Assembly: GCA_031275595.1 (NCBI GenBank)
Contig: JAISOO010000025.1
Location: forward strand, 1-17,631
From: Spirochaetaceae bacterium
GTDB lineage: Bacteria; Spirochaetota; Spirochaetia; Treponematales; Breznakiellaceae
Length of the DNA: 17,631 bases
Reading direction: 5' to 3'
Notes under the pieces: model-generated
Database searches by the model: none
Told to the model about the DNA's origin: nothing
What the model saw: only the letters and a program-made list of their open reading frames with translations
Made by a program: the position numbers and the translations under genes
Shown: positions 6,814 through 14,152 of the stretch, piece after piece
Position numbering within the stretch: position 1 is the stretch's first letter
Layout: each line of letters opens with the position of its first letter

Positions 6814-7353
6814 ATGTCACGGATTGGAAAAATTCCCGTTAAAGTTCCCCCCGGGGTGAAGGTTACCTTTCAGGATGAGGTGATGTCGGTGGAAGGCCCC
6901 AAGGGAAAATTGACCCAAAAATATCATCCTGTTATCAATTTTACCCCCGAGGGGGAGACCATCCTGGTCTCCCGGGCCAATGAGGAGAAGCAGACCAAAG
7001 CCTACCACGGGCTTTACCGGAACCTGCTCAACAATATGGTGATCGGCGTGTCGGCGGGCTTTTCCAAGGCCCTGATCATCACCGGTGTTGGGTACCGGGC
7101 GGAGGTACAGGGAAAGCTGCTGACCATGAATCTGGGGTATTCCAATGATATATACGTGGGCATCCCCGAGGACATTTCGGTGGTTTCCGAACCCAACGGC
7201 CGGGTAGTGGTGAGCGGCATTGACAAGCAGCGGGTGGGCGAATTCGCTTCCCAGATCCGGAAGCTCCGGACGCCTGAACCCTATAAGGGCAAGGGGATCC
7301 GGTATGAGAATGAGAAAATCAGAAGGAAGGTCGGTAAGTCCGGGGTTAAATAA
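6814..7353 (+). CDS. rplF: 50S ribosomal protein L6
   Basis: 179 residues, the standard length. It starts [15 protein letters not shown] and shows the two repeated L6 folds. The C-terminal signature [19 protein letters not shown] (~151-169) contacts 23S rRNA near the sarcin-ricin loop and the factor-binding site. ATG follows AAGAGG with ~4 nt. A 155-nt non-coding gap follows before rplR, where most bacteria have only a few bases. Confidence 0.98.
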   Translation: MSRIGKIPVKVPPGVKVTFQDEVMSVEGPKGKLTQKYHPVINFTPEGETILVSRANEEKQTKAYHGLYRNLLNNMVIGVSAGFSKALIITGVGYRAEVQGKLLTMNLGYSNDIYVGIPEDISVVSEPNGRVVVSGIDKQRVGEFASQIRKLRTPEPYKGKGIRYENEKIRRKVGKSGVK

Positions 7354-7459
7354 GCCGATTTCAAAGCCCGGCCGGTAAGGTTTGAGCCAAGGGCTTTCGG
7401 CCCCGGAACCGCGGGAGCCTGGGGCGGAAGCATTGGTTTTGGAACCGGCCCATTGATTC

Positions 7460-7484
7460 GGAGAAACCCTCCGGCGGTTTCTCC
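7460..7484 (+). promoter_or_regulatory. hairpin in the rplF-rplR gap
   Basis: GGAGAAACC (7460-7468) pairs perfectly with GGTTTCTCC (7476-7484) around a 7-nt loop and ends 7 nt before the GAGGAG of rplR. The inner AAACC/GGTTT matches the design of the hairpins ahead of rpmC, rplX and rpmJ. Earlier in the same gap, GGGC-TTTCG-GCCC (7391-7403) forms a second short stem. The rest of 7354-7459 holds nothing I can identify. Confidence 0.5.
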
Positions 7485-7508
7485 ACGAACGAGAGGAGTT
7501 ATCACGTA

Positions 7509-7871
7509 ATGTTGAAGAAAATGGTTGAAAAAGACAGAAAACGGCTCAAGCGGAAAATCCATATCCGCAAGGATATTGCCGGCACCCCGGAACGGCCCCG
7601 GATGAGCGTTACCCGGAGCAACCGGGCCCTGTCCGTTCAGATTATTGATGACACCCAGGGACATACCCTGGTCTCCGCGTCGACCCTGGAGAAGGACCTG
7701 AAAACGATTAAACGGAACGTGGAGGGCGCGGGACAGTTGGGGGAAATTGTGGGGAAACGGCTTTTGGAGAAGAATATCACCACGGTGGTTTTCGATAGGA
7801 ATGGTTATTTATATCACGGCCTGGTCAAAGCCATGGCCGACGGAGCCCGGAAAGCCGGGATCCGCTTCTAG
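7509..7871 (+). CDS. rplR: 50S ribosomal protein L18
   Basis: 120 residues, as expected for L18. A basic N-terminus ([38 protein letters not shown] region, ~7-45) binds 5S rRNA. The C-terminal [22 protein letters not shown] is the family signature. AGAGGAG lies about 10 nt before ATG 7509. A second ATG 15 nt downstream is possible but has worse spacing. With L5, L18 builds the 5S RNP in the central protuberance. rpsE starts 8 nt later. Confidence 0.97.
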   Translation: MLKKMVEKDRKRLKRKIHIRKDIAGTPERPRMSVTRSNRALSVQIIDDTQGHTLVSASTLEKDLKTIKRNVEGAGQLGEIVGKRLLEKNITTVVFDRNGYLYHGLVKAMADGARKAGIRF

Positions 7872-7879
7872 GGGGCGGA

Positions 7880-8401
7880 ATGGAACATTCACGGGATAGA
7901 GACAGAAACGCTCAGGAAAAAGACAAAGAATTTGTTGAAAAGCTGGTAAAACTCAACCGGACCGCCAAGGTCGTTAAGGGGGGGCGCCGCTTTTCCTTCT
8001 CCGCCCTGACGGTGGTGGGGGATCGGAAAGGCAAGGTGGGATACGGGTTTGGCAAAGCCAACGATGTCTCCGAAGCTATCCGCAAAAGCATTGAAAAGGC
8101 CAAGCGGAGCCTGGTTCGGCTTCCCGTCAAAAACGGGACCATTCCCCACGAGATTATCGGGCTTTTTAAGTCCTCCGAGGTGCTGCTGAAACCCGCTTGC
8201 TCCGGCACGGGGATCATCGCGGGGGGACCCATCCGGGCGATCATGGAAGCCGGGGGGGTTACGGATGTTTTGAGCAAGTCCATCGGCGCCAAAAACCAGT
8301 ACAACGTCGTTAAGGCGACTTTTAACTGCATCAGCCGCATGATGGACGCGAAGGTGGTGGCTAAGAACCGGGGAAAATCCCTGAAAGAGTTATGGGGGTA
8401 A
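7880..8401 (+). CDS. rpsE: 30S ribosomal protein S5
   Basis: 173 residues. A polar N-terminal extension (MEHSRDRDRNAQEKDKEF) precedes the dsRBD-like domain with KLNRTAKVVKGGRRFSFSA (~25-43), where spectinomycin-resistance changes occur in other bacteria, and VVGDRKGKVGYGFGKA. The C-terminal domain contains GTGIIAGGPIRAIMEAGG and NQYNVVKAT. S5 lines the mRNA entry tunnel with S3 and S4 and affects decoding fidelity. The start follows GGGGGCGG, and the gap to the rpmD ATG is 5 nt. Confidence 0.98.
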   Translation: MEHSRDRDRNAQEKDKEFVEKLVKLNRTAKVVKGGRRFSFSALTVVGDRKGKVGYGFGKANDVSEAIRKSIEKAKRSLVRLPVKNGTIPHEIIGLFKSSEVLLKPACSGTGIIAGGPIRAIMEAGGVTDVLSKSIGAKNQYNVVKATFNCISRMMDAKVVAKNRGKSLKELWG

Positions 8402-8406
8402 GAAAG

Positions 8407-8592
8407 ATGGCGCAGAAAATCCGAATCCGTCTGGTCCGCAGTACCATCGGGGCTTTACCCAAACACCGCGCCACAATCCGGTCTTTGGGGTTGCGGAAGA
8501 TAGGTTCCCAGAGGGAACAGGAGGCGAGCCCCGCTATTTTGGGAATGGTTAAGAAGGTTTCCCACCTGGTTGCGGTGGAGGAGATTAACTGA
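8407..8592 (+). CDS. rpmD: 50S ribosomal protein L30
   Basis: 61 residues from ATG 8407 (MAQKIRIRLVRSTIGALPKH), typical for L30. An ATG at 8392 inside rpsE adds five unconserved residues and is rejected. The ferredoxin-like fold core with HRATIRSLGLRKIGSQRE (~20-37) is visible. Its TGA stop overlaps the ATG of rplO (TGATG), implying translational coupling. Confidence 0.95.
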   Translation: MAQKIRIRLVRSTIGALPKHRATIRSLGLRKIGSQREQEASPAILGMVKKVSHLVAVEEIN

Positions 8593-9071
8593 TGGCTGAT
8601 TTTGATTTACATGCCCCCGAGGGGGCTCATAAACGGAAACGTATCATTGGCCGGGGCCAGGGCTCGGGCCGGGGCACCACCGCGGGAAAGGGCAACAAGG
8701 GGCAGAAGGCCCGGTCGGGGGGTAAGACCTACGTCGGGTTTGAGGGGGGGCAGATGCCCCTGTACCGGCGTTTGGCCCAGCGGGGTTTTTCCAATTATCC
8801 CTTCAAAAAGACCTATCAGGTGGTGAATCTGGGGGAGATAGAGAAACGTTTTGCCGACGGAGAAACCGTCAATGCCGCTTCCCTGATTCAGAAGCGGCTG
8901 GTTAAAGGCGCCGTGCCGGTAAAGATCCTGGGGGACGGGGAATTCACCAAAAAACTCGTTTTCAAAATCGGGGCCCTGTCGGCTTCCGCGAAAGAGAAGA
9001 TAACCAAAGCCGGCGGTTCCATAAGCGGCGGTTCGGCAAAACCGTCGAAAAACCAGGCCGCCGATGCGTAA
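8592..9071 (+). CDS. rplO: 50S ribosomal protein L15
   Basis: 159 residues, slightly longer than E. coli L15 (144). The Gly/Arg-rich N-terminus (KRIIGRGQGSGRGTTAGKGNKGQKARSGG region, ~15-43) threads into 23S rRNA. GFEGGQMPLYRRLAQRGFSN (~48-67) is diagnostic. The C-terminal tail GGSAKPSKNQAADA is an unconserved extension. The ATG overlaps the rpmD stop. L15 is a mid-stage 50S assembly protein. secY follows after 23 nt. Confidence 0.97.
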   Translation: MADFDLHAPEGAHKRKRIIGRGQGSGRGTTAGKGNKGQKARSGGKTYVGFEGGQMPLYRRLAQRGFSNYPFKKTYQVVNLGEIEKRFADGETVNAASLIQKRLVKGAVPVKILGDGEFTKKLVFKIGALSASAKEKITKAGGSISGGSAKPSKNQAADA

Positions 9072-9094
9072 TCCCTTGATATAGGAAAGGTAAC

Positions 9095-10426
9095 ATGGCA
9101 AGTAATCCATTGGTTGATAGCTTCAGGGTAAAAGAACTACGGGAACGGATATTTTTTACCGCCCTGATGTTGATTGTTTTCCGCCTGGGGGCGGTACTCC
9201 CCATACCGGGGATTAATGTCCGGGAGCTTAACACCTATTTCCTTTCCCAGCAGAATTCCGGAAACGCCATTGTGGATTATCTGGATTTTTTTGCCGGGGG
9301 GGCCTTCTCTAATTTCTCGGTATTTATGCTGGGGATCATGCCCTATATCTCCATGTCGATCATCATGCAGCTTCTGCTTATCGTTTTCCCCAGTTTAAAA
9401 AAGATCTCCGAGGAGGAGGGGGGTAAAAAGAAGATCCAGAGTTACCAGCGGATAGGGACCGTGGCGGTTTGCATCATCCAGTCCTTCGCGGTAACCCAAT
9501 ACGCCCAGAGTATTTCCCGGACGGTGGAAAACCTTTTGAGCATGAGGATAGTTCCCTTCACCCTGATCGCCATACTGACCGTTACCACCGGGACCATGTT
9601 CCTCATGTGGATAGGGGAGCAGATCACCAAACGGGGGATAGGAAACGGAATTTCCCTCCTCATCTTTGCCGGTATCGTGGCGCGGCTCCCCCAGGCCCTG
9701 TGGGAACTCGTCGGCCGGGTGCGGAACGATCAGCTCAACCCGGTTTTTGTGATTGTGGTTTTTGTGATGTTTGTGGCGGTGGTCGCCCTGGTGGTGTTTG
9801 AGCAGCAGGGGCAGCGGAAGATCCCCGTTCATTACGCGAAACGGGTGGTAGGCCGCCGGATGTACAGCGGTCAGAATACCTATATACCCTTTAAAATTAA
9901 CCCCTCCGGGGTTATTCCGGTGATCTTCGCCTCGTCGATCCTCACCTTTCCCCTGCAGATAGCTTCGACCATCGGGGGAAACGTGCCGTGGCTGGCGGCG
10001 ATTTCCCGGGCCTTGAACCCCCAGGGCCTCCTCTATACGGTGTTGTATATCCTGCTCATCATCTTTTTCGCCTATTTTTATACCCAGGTGAGCTTGAACC
10101 CCATAGAAATCGCCAAAAATATCCGGGAAAACGGCGGCTCCATTCCGGGGATCAGAACCGAACGGATAGAGGAATATCTGACCAAGATATTAAACCGGAT
10201 TGTGTTGCCGGGGTCCCTCTATCTGGCGGTGATCGCGGTGCTTCCCACGATTATTCAGAGCCTGTTTAACTTTCCCTCGTCAATTTCATACCTCATGGGG
10301 GGGACGTCCCTCTTGATCTTGGTGGGGGTAGACCTGGACACCATGAGCCAGGTGGAGGCTCTTTTGAAGATGCACTACCATGGGGGCTTGACCAAACGGG
10401 GACGGCTGCGGGGCCGGAACCTTTAG
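9095..10426 (+). CDS. secY: preprotein translocase subunit SecY
   Basis: 443 residues with ten predicted membrane helices. Conserved marks are FRLGAVLPIPGIN near TM1, FAGGAFSNFSVFMLGIMPYISMSI in the plug/TM2 region (~67-89), GNGISLLIFAGI (~184-195) and the cytosolic loop KRVVGRRMYSGQNTYIPFK. SecY is the channel of the inner-membrane SecYEG translocon, used with SecA and FtsY/SRP. Its place after rplO is classical. The genes adk, map and infA, often next in other bacteria, are absent here as in other spirochaetes. A 268-nt gap follows. Confidence 0.98.
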   Translation: MASNPLVDSFRVKELRERIFFTALMLIVFRLGAVLPIPGINVRELNTYFLSQQNSGNAIVDYLDFFAGGAFSNFSVFMLGIMPYISMSIIMQLLLIVFPSLKKISEEEGGKKKIQSYQRIGTVAVCIIQSFAVTQYAQSISRTVENLLSMRIVPFTLIAILTVTTGTMFLMWIGEQITKRGIGNGISLLIFAGIVARLPQALWELVGRVRNDQLNPVFVIVVFVMFVAVVALVVFEQQGQRKIPVHYAKRVVGRRMYSGQNTYIPFKINPSGVIPVIFASSILTFPLQIASTIGGNVPWLAAISRALNPQGLLYTVLYILLIIFFAYFYTQVSLNPIEIAKNIRENGGSIPGIRTERIEEYLTKILNRIVLPGSLYLAVIAVLPTIIQSLFNFPSSISYLMGGTSLLILVGVDLDTMSQVEALLKMHYHGGLTKRGRLRGRNL

Positions 10427-10481
10427 GGGGCCCGGTCCCCCCTTGGCGAAGCGGTTAAAATTCGCTTTAATAAGAGCCGGT

Positions 10482-10518
10482 TGAGGCTTTCCCAAAACTT
10501 CAGTTTTTGGGAAAGGCT
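10482..10518 (+). repeat. hairpin-1 repeat, exact copy (secY-rpmJ gap)
   Basis: Bases 10482-10515 are identical over 34 nt to 1999-2032. The core is CTTTCCCAAAAC paired with GTTTTTGGGAAAG around TTCA. An additional GAGCC (10474-10478) can pair with GGCTC just after the right arm. An imperfect AAGCG/CGCTT stem lies upstream (10449-10467), and a GGGG/CCCC stem directly follows the secY stop (10427-10440). The 10-mer GGGGCCCGGT occurs at 10427 and again at 10541, on either side of the repeat. Confidence 0.75.
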
Positions 10519-10592
10519 CGGTTTTAAGGCGCCGGATTTTGGGGCCCGGTGATTGAGAGGAAGTTAAGCCCCGAGGTAATGCCCGGGAACGG

Positions 10593-10626
10593 GGTTTGTC
10601 CGGAAACCGGGGTTTCGGGACAAACC
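10593..10626 (+). promoter_or_regulatory. 16-bp hairpin before rpmJ
   Basis: GGTTTGTCCGGAAACC (10593-10608) pairs with GGTTTCGGGACAAACC (10611-10626) with a single mismatch. It has the same inner AAACC/GGTTT as the second stem of the composite elements but different outer bases. It lies ~70 nt before rpmJ in the longest gap of the block. Confidence 0.6.
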
Positions 10627-10642
10627 TGTTGAAAAGGTCAAA

Positions 10643-10666
10643 AAACCGGAAATTTTTTGCCGGTTT
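10643..10666 (+). promoter_or_regulatory. second hairpin before rpmJ
   Basis: AAACCGG (10643-10649) pairs with CCGGTTT (10660-10666) around an A/T-rich 10-nt loop, 13 nt ahead of the AAGGGAG ribosome binding site of rpmJ. The loop contains TTTTTT, but it is not 3' of the stem, so this is not a standard intrinsic terminator. Confidence 0.4.
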
Positions 10667-10694
10667 GAGCGAAGATATAAGGGAGAACGATTGG

Positions 10695-10808
10695 ATGAAA
10701 GTCCGGACAAGTGTTAAGCCTATTTGCGATAAATGCAAGGTGATTAAACGGAACGGTATAATCCGTATTGTTTGTCAGAATCCTAAACACAAACAGAAGC
10801 AAGGTTAG
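10695..10808 (+). CDS. rpmJ: 50S ribosomal protein L36, zinc-binding type
   Basis: 37 residues, the smallest ribosomal protein at its usual length. The zinc set C11-x2-C14-x12-C27-x4-H32 is complete ([22 protein letters not shown]). The ATG at 10695 follows AAGGGAG by about 9 nt. The frame is open upstream to 10596, but that part is hairpin sequence without conservation. L36 stabilises 23S rRNA near the L7/L12 stalk base. rpsM begins 8 nt later. Confidence 0.96.
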   Translation: MKVRTSVKPICDKCKVIKRNGIIRIVCQNPKHKQKQG

Positions 10809-10816
10809 GGGCAGTT

Positions 10817-11182
10817 ATGGCACGTCTAGCGGGGGTTGACCTCCCTAATAAGCATGTGAATATCGCCTTAACCTATATCTTTGGGGTGGGCCGGTCCAGC
10901 GCCGACGCGATCTGCGCGAAAACCAGGATCGATCCCCAGCGGCTTATCAATGATCTGTCCCCGGAGGAATTAAACGAGCTCCGGCAGATCCTGGAAAGCG
11001 ATTATAAGGTGGAGGGCCGTTTACGGACCGAGATAGCCCTGAACATCAAACGGCTAATGGATATCGGTTGCTACCGGGGGCTGCGGCACCGTAAAGGGCT
11101 GCCCCTTCGGGGCCAAAGAACCCGGACCAACGCGCGGACCCGGAAGGGTAAGAAAAAGACCGTTGCCGGTAAGAAGAAATAG
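10817..11182 (+). CDS. rpsM: 30S ribosomal protein S13
   Basis: 121 residues, normal for S13. It starts [25 protein letters not shown]. The helix-two-turn-helix core and the signature [20 protein letters not shown] (~93-112) are present, ending in a Lys-rich tail ([12 protein letters not shown]) that reaches toward the P-site tRNA. S13 binds S19 and bridges to L5. A 168-nt gap with hairpins separates it from rpsK, where most alpha operons have only 10-30 nt. Confidence 0.98.
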   Translation: MARLAGVDLPNKHVNIALTYIFGVGRSSADAICAKTRIDPQRLINDLSPEELNELRQILESDYKVEGRLRTEIALNIKRLMDIGCYRGLRHRKGLPLRGQRTRTNARTRKGKKKTVAGKKK

Positions 11183-11186
11183 GAGC

Positions 11187-11223
11187 GCGGCTTTCCCCGA
11201 ATTTCAGTTTTTGGGAAGGCCGC
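11187..11223 (+). repeat. hairpin-1 repeat, degenerate copy (rpsM-rpsK gap)
   Basis: GCGGCTTTCCC (11187-11197) pairs with GGGAAGGCCGC (11213-11223), with one G-U pair. The right half, TTCAGTTTTTGGGAA, is identical to the copies at 2016-2030 and 10499-10513, while the left arm has drifted. Confidence 0.6.
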
Positions 11224-11236
11224 CTGGTGAGAAACC

Positions 11237-11266
11237 GCAATTTCACGGCCCAAGGCGGGAAATTGC
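11237..11266 (+). promoter_or_regulatory. hairpin in the rpsM-rpsK gap
   Basis: GCAATTTC (11237-11244) pairs perfectly with GAAATTGC (11259-11266) across a 14-nt GC-rich loop. No known element is recognised. Bases 11267-11310 after it show only a short GTTC-TT-GAAC dyad. Confidence 0.4.
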
Positions 11267-11310
11267 AAGGCCGGGGAGGGAACCGTCCGGGTTCTTGAAC
11301 GGGTCCAGTC

Positions 11311-11335
11311 TTTCAAAGCCCCGGGGGGGTTGAAA
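11311..11335 (+). promoter_or_regulatory. hairpin just before the rpsK ribosome binding site
   Basis: TTTCAA plus CCCC (11311-11322, with a 2-nt AG bulge) pair with GGGG plus TTGAAA (11326-11335). It ends 5 nt before GGAGG of rpsK, so it could affect initiation if it folds. The G run is long enough for alternative registers. Confidence 0.4.
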
Positions 11336-11350
11336 AATTCGGAGGATAGG

Positions 11351-11734
11351 GTGGCAGCTAATACAAAAAAACGGAAAGAGAAAAAATCCGTATATGAGGG
11401 GAACGTATATATCCAGGCTACGTTCAATAATACCATTGTCACCATCACGGATCTGATGGGAAACGCTATTTCATGGGCAAGTTCCGGGGGGTTACAATTT
11501 AGGGGCGCTAAAAAGTCCACCCCCTTCGCGGCCCAGACCGTTACCGAAACCGCGGCCCAGAAGGCCCTGCAGGTGGGGTTGCGGGAGGTGCATGTGTATG
11601 TCAAGGGACCGGGTATAGGCCGGGAATCGGCGATACGCCAGCTGGGCGCCCTGGGGATAAAGGTAAAATCGATCAACGATGTTACCCCGATACCCCATAA
11701 CGGCTGCCGTCCGCGGAAAACCAGGCGTATCTAA
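11351..11734 (+). CDS. rpsK: 30S ribosomal protein S11
   Basis: 127 residues from GTG 11351, 5 nt after GGAGG (11341-11345). An in-frame TTG at 11330 lies before the ribosome binding site and inside a hairpin, so it is rejected. Core motifs: [20 protein letters not shown] (~19-38), [21 protein letters not shown] and the C-terminal signature [19 protein letters not shown]11 lies on the 30S platform near the Shine-Dalgarno helix and interacts with S18 and S21. rpsD follows after 17 nt. Confidence 0.98.
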   Translation: MAANTKKRKEKKSVYEGNVYIQATFNNTIVTITDLMGNAISWASSGGLQFRGAKKSTPFAAQTVTETAAQKALQVGLREVHVYVKGPGIGRESAIRQLGALGIKVKSINDVTPIPHNGCRPRKTRRI

Positions 11735-11751
11735 GAGGGGGGTAAGAATAT

Positions 11752-12387
11752 ATGGCAAGATATACCGGACCGGTTTGCCGATTGTGCCGGGCGGAACAGA
11801 AAAAATTGATGCTCAAGGGGGCTCGCTGTAAGAGTGATAAGTGCCCCATTAACAAAAAACGGCCCGCGCCGGGGAAGGATCCCAAGGCCAGGCCGGGAAA
11901 ACGGTCTGATTACGGACTACAGCTTCGGGAAAAGCAGAAACTGAAGCGGATTTACGGAATGCAGGAAAAACAGTTCAGCCTCTTTTTTGACCGGGCCCTG
12001 CGGATGTCCGGTATTACCGGTGAAAATTTATTTGTATTATTGGAGCGCAGGCTCGATAATGTAGTATATAGGCTTCGTTTTGCGGTAAGCCGGAGTCAGG
12101 CCCGGCAGATTGTACTCCATGGCCATGTAACGGTAAATGGGAAGCGGGTTAATATTCCCTCCTATTTGGTGCGGCCCGAAGATGTTATTGGAATTAAAGA
12201 GCCTAGTATGAATTTGGTGGTTGTGAAGGAGGCTCTGAAGGAATTCGGGAAATCCGGGGTTATGCCCTGGTTGCAGCTCGATCCTGACGGGATGAAAGGA
12301 AAATTTCTTGCCGCCCCACGGCGCAGCGATATCACTGACCTTGCAGACATCAAAGAACAGATGATTGTCGAATTATATTCGAAATAA
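11752..12387 (+). CDS. rpsD: 30S ribosomal protein S4, zinc-finger type
   Basis: 211 residues. The N-terminal domain is the Cys-containing form with C9-x2-C12 and C26-x4-C31. The S4 RNA-binding fold follows: ERRLDNVVYRLRFAVSRSQARQIVLHGHVTVNGKRVNIPSY (seen at ~97-137). S4 is a primary 16S-binding protein and in E. coli the autogenous repressor of the alpha operon. Its position between rpsK and rpoA is the classical one. From memory, Borrelia and T. pallidum carry rpsD elsewhere, so this placement may be informative. It is followed 9 nt later by rpoA. Confidence 0.97.
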   Translation: MARYTGPVCRLCRAEQKKLMLKGARCKSDKCPINKKRPAPGKDPKARPGKRSDYGLQLREKQKLKRIYGMQEKQFSLFFDRALRMSGITGENLFVLLERRLDNVVYRLRFAVSRSQARQIVLHGHVTVNGKRVNIPSYLVRPEDVIGIKEPSMNLVVVKEALKEFGKSGVMPWLQLDPDGMKGKFLAAPRRSDITDLADIKEQMIVELYSK

Positions 12388-12396
12388 GGAGTCTCC

Positions 12397-13455
12397 ATGG
12401 CCCGTAAGAACCTCCTTAAAGGATTCAAACGCCCCAAGGGCATTTCCTATGAGCATGGTGAACTTAGACTTAATTATGGTAAGTTCATCGCCGCTCCCTT
12501 TGAACCCGGATTTGGTACAACGGTGGGAAATACCTTGCGCAGGGTTCTCCTTTCCTCAATTCAGGGATACGCCATTACCGCGGTTAAGATAACTTCTTAT
12601 GACGCCGATGGGGTTGCCCACAATGTTTCCAGCGAATTTGAGACGATTCCGAATATCGTGGAGGATACCCTGGAGGTACTCAACAACCTTAAACAAATTC
12701 GGTTGCGGCTTCCTGAGGATGTGGAACAGGATATATTATTGTACGAATGGTCCGGCAAAAACGATATAAAAAGCGATGATTTTGAGCGGATCGGACAGGT
12801 CGAGATCCTCAGTACCGGACAGCATATTATGACCCTGATGGATAACGCCCGGCTTGAGTTTGAGATCCAGATCGATCTGGGCCGGGGTTATGTGCCCTCG
12901 GAAATGAACGAGCGGTATGTGGATGTGATAGGCACCATTCCGATGGACGCGATCTTCTCGCCGGTCAAAAAGGTTAAATTCACCGTGGAGCCCACCAGGA
13001 TAGGACAGCGTAATGATTATGATAAGCTGGTCCTGGAGATTTGGACCGACGGTACCATCAGGCCCGACGACGCCCTGGCGGAAGCCGCGAAGATATCCAA
13101 GGAACATTTTTCGGTTTTTATTAATTTTGATGAAAACAACCTGGGCGTCGATGAGGATATGGATGAAGATGACGAACGGATCCGCCAGATCCTCAATACC
13201 CCGGTCGAAGAATTGGAATTGTCGGTACGGTCTTCCAATTGTCTTAAAAACGCGAACATTAAGACCATCGGGGAATTGACCCGGAAGACCGAGGATGATA
13301 TCGCCAAGACCCGGAATTTTGGGAAAAAGTCCCTCCAGGAAATAAAAGAAAAACTCAAGGAGTGGAATTTAAACCTGGGGATAACCGATGTCAATATGTT
13401 AAAAAACGCGGTAAAAATTACCTCCCAGCAAAAGGAAGAAGAAGATGAAGCATAA
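12397..13455 (+). CDS. rpoA: RNA polymerase alpha subunit
   Basis: 352 residues. The N-terminal dimerisation and assembly domain (~1-240) includes [25 protein letters not shown] and [11 protein letters not shown]. An unusually acidic linker ([13 protein letters not shown], ~248-260) joins it to the C-terminal domain (~266-328), where [18 protein letters not shown] retains the Arg (R278) and Asn (N281) that contact UP-element DNA in E. coli (R265, N268). AAGGAG precedes the ATG. The last 11 nt overlap the start of rplQ, so the two are translationally coupled. Confidence 0.98.
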   Translation: MARKNLLKGFKRPKGISYEHGELRLNYGKFIAAPFEPGFGTTVGNTLRRVLLSSIQGYAITAVKITSYDADGVAHNVSSEFETIPNIVEDTLEVLNNLKQIRLRLPEDVEQDILLYEWSGKNDIKSDDFERIGQVEILSTGQHIMTLMDNARLEFEIQIDLGRGYVPSEMNERYVDVIGTIPMDAIFSPVKKVKFTVEPTRIGQRNDYDKLVLEIWTDGTIRPDDALAEAAKISKEHFSVFINFDENNLGVDEDMDEDDERIRQILNTPVEELELSVRSSNCLKNANIKTIGELTRKTEDDIAKTRNFGKKSLQEIKEKLKEWNLNLGITDVNMLKNAVKITSQQKEEEDEA

Positions 13456-13918
13456 GCGCGGATTTAACCCCCTCGAACGGTCATCGGCTCACCGCAAAGC
13501 CCTGCACCGCAATATGGTTACCTCGTTATTCCGTTACGAGCGGATCCGGACCACCAAGGCCAAGGCCCTGGCGATCCGCCGGAGCGCGGAAAAACTGATA
13601 ACCCGGGCAAAGCTCGATTCGGTTCATAACCGGCGTATTGTTTCCGCCCGGCTCTTTGATGAAGGGATGGTGGTCAAGCTCTTTACCGATATCGCCGTCC
13701 GGATGAAGGAACGCCCCGGGGGGTATACCAGGATAATCAAACTGGGCGAACGGGCCGGGGACGCCGCTGAAGTGGTTATCCTTGAATTGGTGGATTATAC
13801 ATTGGATACCGAGGGAGCTTCCGACAGGAAGTCGAAAAAAGACGCCAAGGCCGCCAAGGCCAAGACAGCCAGGGAAGAGAAAAAGAAAAAAGCCGCGGCA
13901 AAGGCGGAAGCGGTCTAA
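13445..13918 (+). CDS. rplQ: 50S ribosomal protein L17 with Lys/Ala-rich tail
   Basis: 157 residues. The first ~120 match L17 ([39 protein letters not shown]). The last ~40 are a low-complexity Lys/Ala/Glu tail ([27 protein letters not shown] in part), making it ~30 residues longer than E. coli L17. Such tails vary in spirochaetes and probably extend over the exit-tunnel side of the 50S (inference). The ATG lies inside the end of rpoA. It closes the classical alpha operon. A small zinc-ribbon gene follows after 22 nt. Confidence 0.96.
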   Translation: MKHKRGFNPLERSSAHRKALHRNMVTSLFRYERIRTTKAKALAIRRSAEKLITRAKLDSVHNRRIVSARLFDEGMVVKLFTDIAVRMKERPGGYTRIIKLGERAGDAAEVVILELVDYTLDTEGASDRKSKKDAKAAKAKTAREEKKKKAAAKAEAV

Positions 13919-13940
13919 ATTCAGCAAGTGGGGAAGGGAA

Positions 13941-14120
13941 ATGGCTAAAGCGCATAGAGGCAAGGGAATTCGGGAGCTTTTCGCCCGCGGACGGGGTGAA
14001 TGTCCGGTTTGTAAACGAAACAATGTGAAGATTCTGTATGAGCAGGACGCGGGAGAGGCGAAAATCAAAATCTGTAAAACCTGCAGGGCCGCGATCAAAC
14101 ACGGCAAAAAAAGCGTATAA
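13941..14120 (+). CDS. small zinc-ribbon protein downstream of rplQ
   Basis: 59 residues, ATG preceded by GGGAAGGGAA. The basic N-terminus (MAKAHRGKGIRELFARGRGE) precedes C21-P-V-C24, and a second C45-K-T-C48 pair follows 20 residues later, so a zinc ribbon is very likely. The tail AAIKHGKKSV is basic. Size, charge and paired CxxC resemble small ribosomal proteins or ribosome-associated factors, but it matches none of the standard families I know. Cotranscription with rplQ is likely (22-nt gap, same strand). It ends 22 nt before the convergent capA gene. A role in translation or zinc-linked ribosome biology is inferred from position only. Confidence 0.75.
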   Translation: MAKAHRGKGIRELFARGRGECPVCKRNNVKILYEQDAGEAKIKICKTCRAAIKHGKKSV

Positions 14121-14125
14121 CGAAC

Positions 14126-14152
14126 CGCGCCTGAGCCTGTTGTTACGGCGCG
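14126..14152. terminator. possible bidirectional terminator between convergent genes
   Basis: CGCGCC (14126-14131) pairs with GGCGCG (14147-14152) around a 15-nt loop and spans the 22-nt convergent gap into the end of capA. No U-tract follows on either strand, so this is weak. It is listed because no better terminator is visible for either operon. Confidence 0.25.

Noticed and set aside
10629..10681. TTGAAA and TATAAG as a promoter for rpmJ
   Set aside because: The spacing between the hexamers is far too long and TTGCCG with TATAAG is too short. It also overlaps a hairpin.
10427..10694. Hidden adk, map or infA remnants between secY and rpmJ
   Set aside because: No frame in the gap gives a recognisable fragment of these proteins, only short frames through hairpin sequence.
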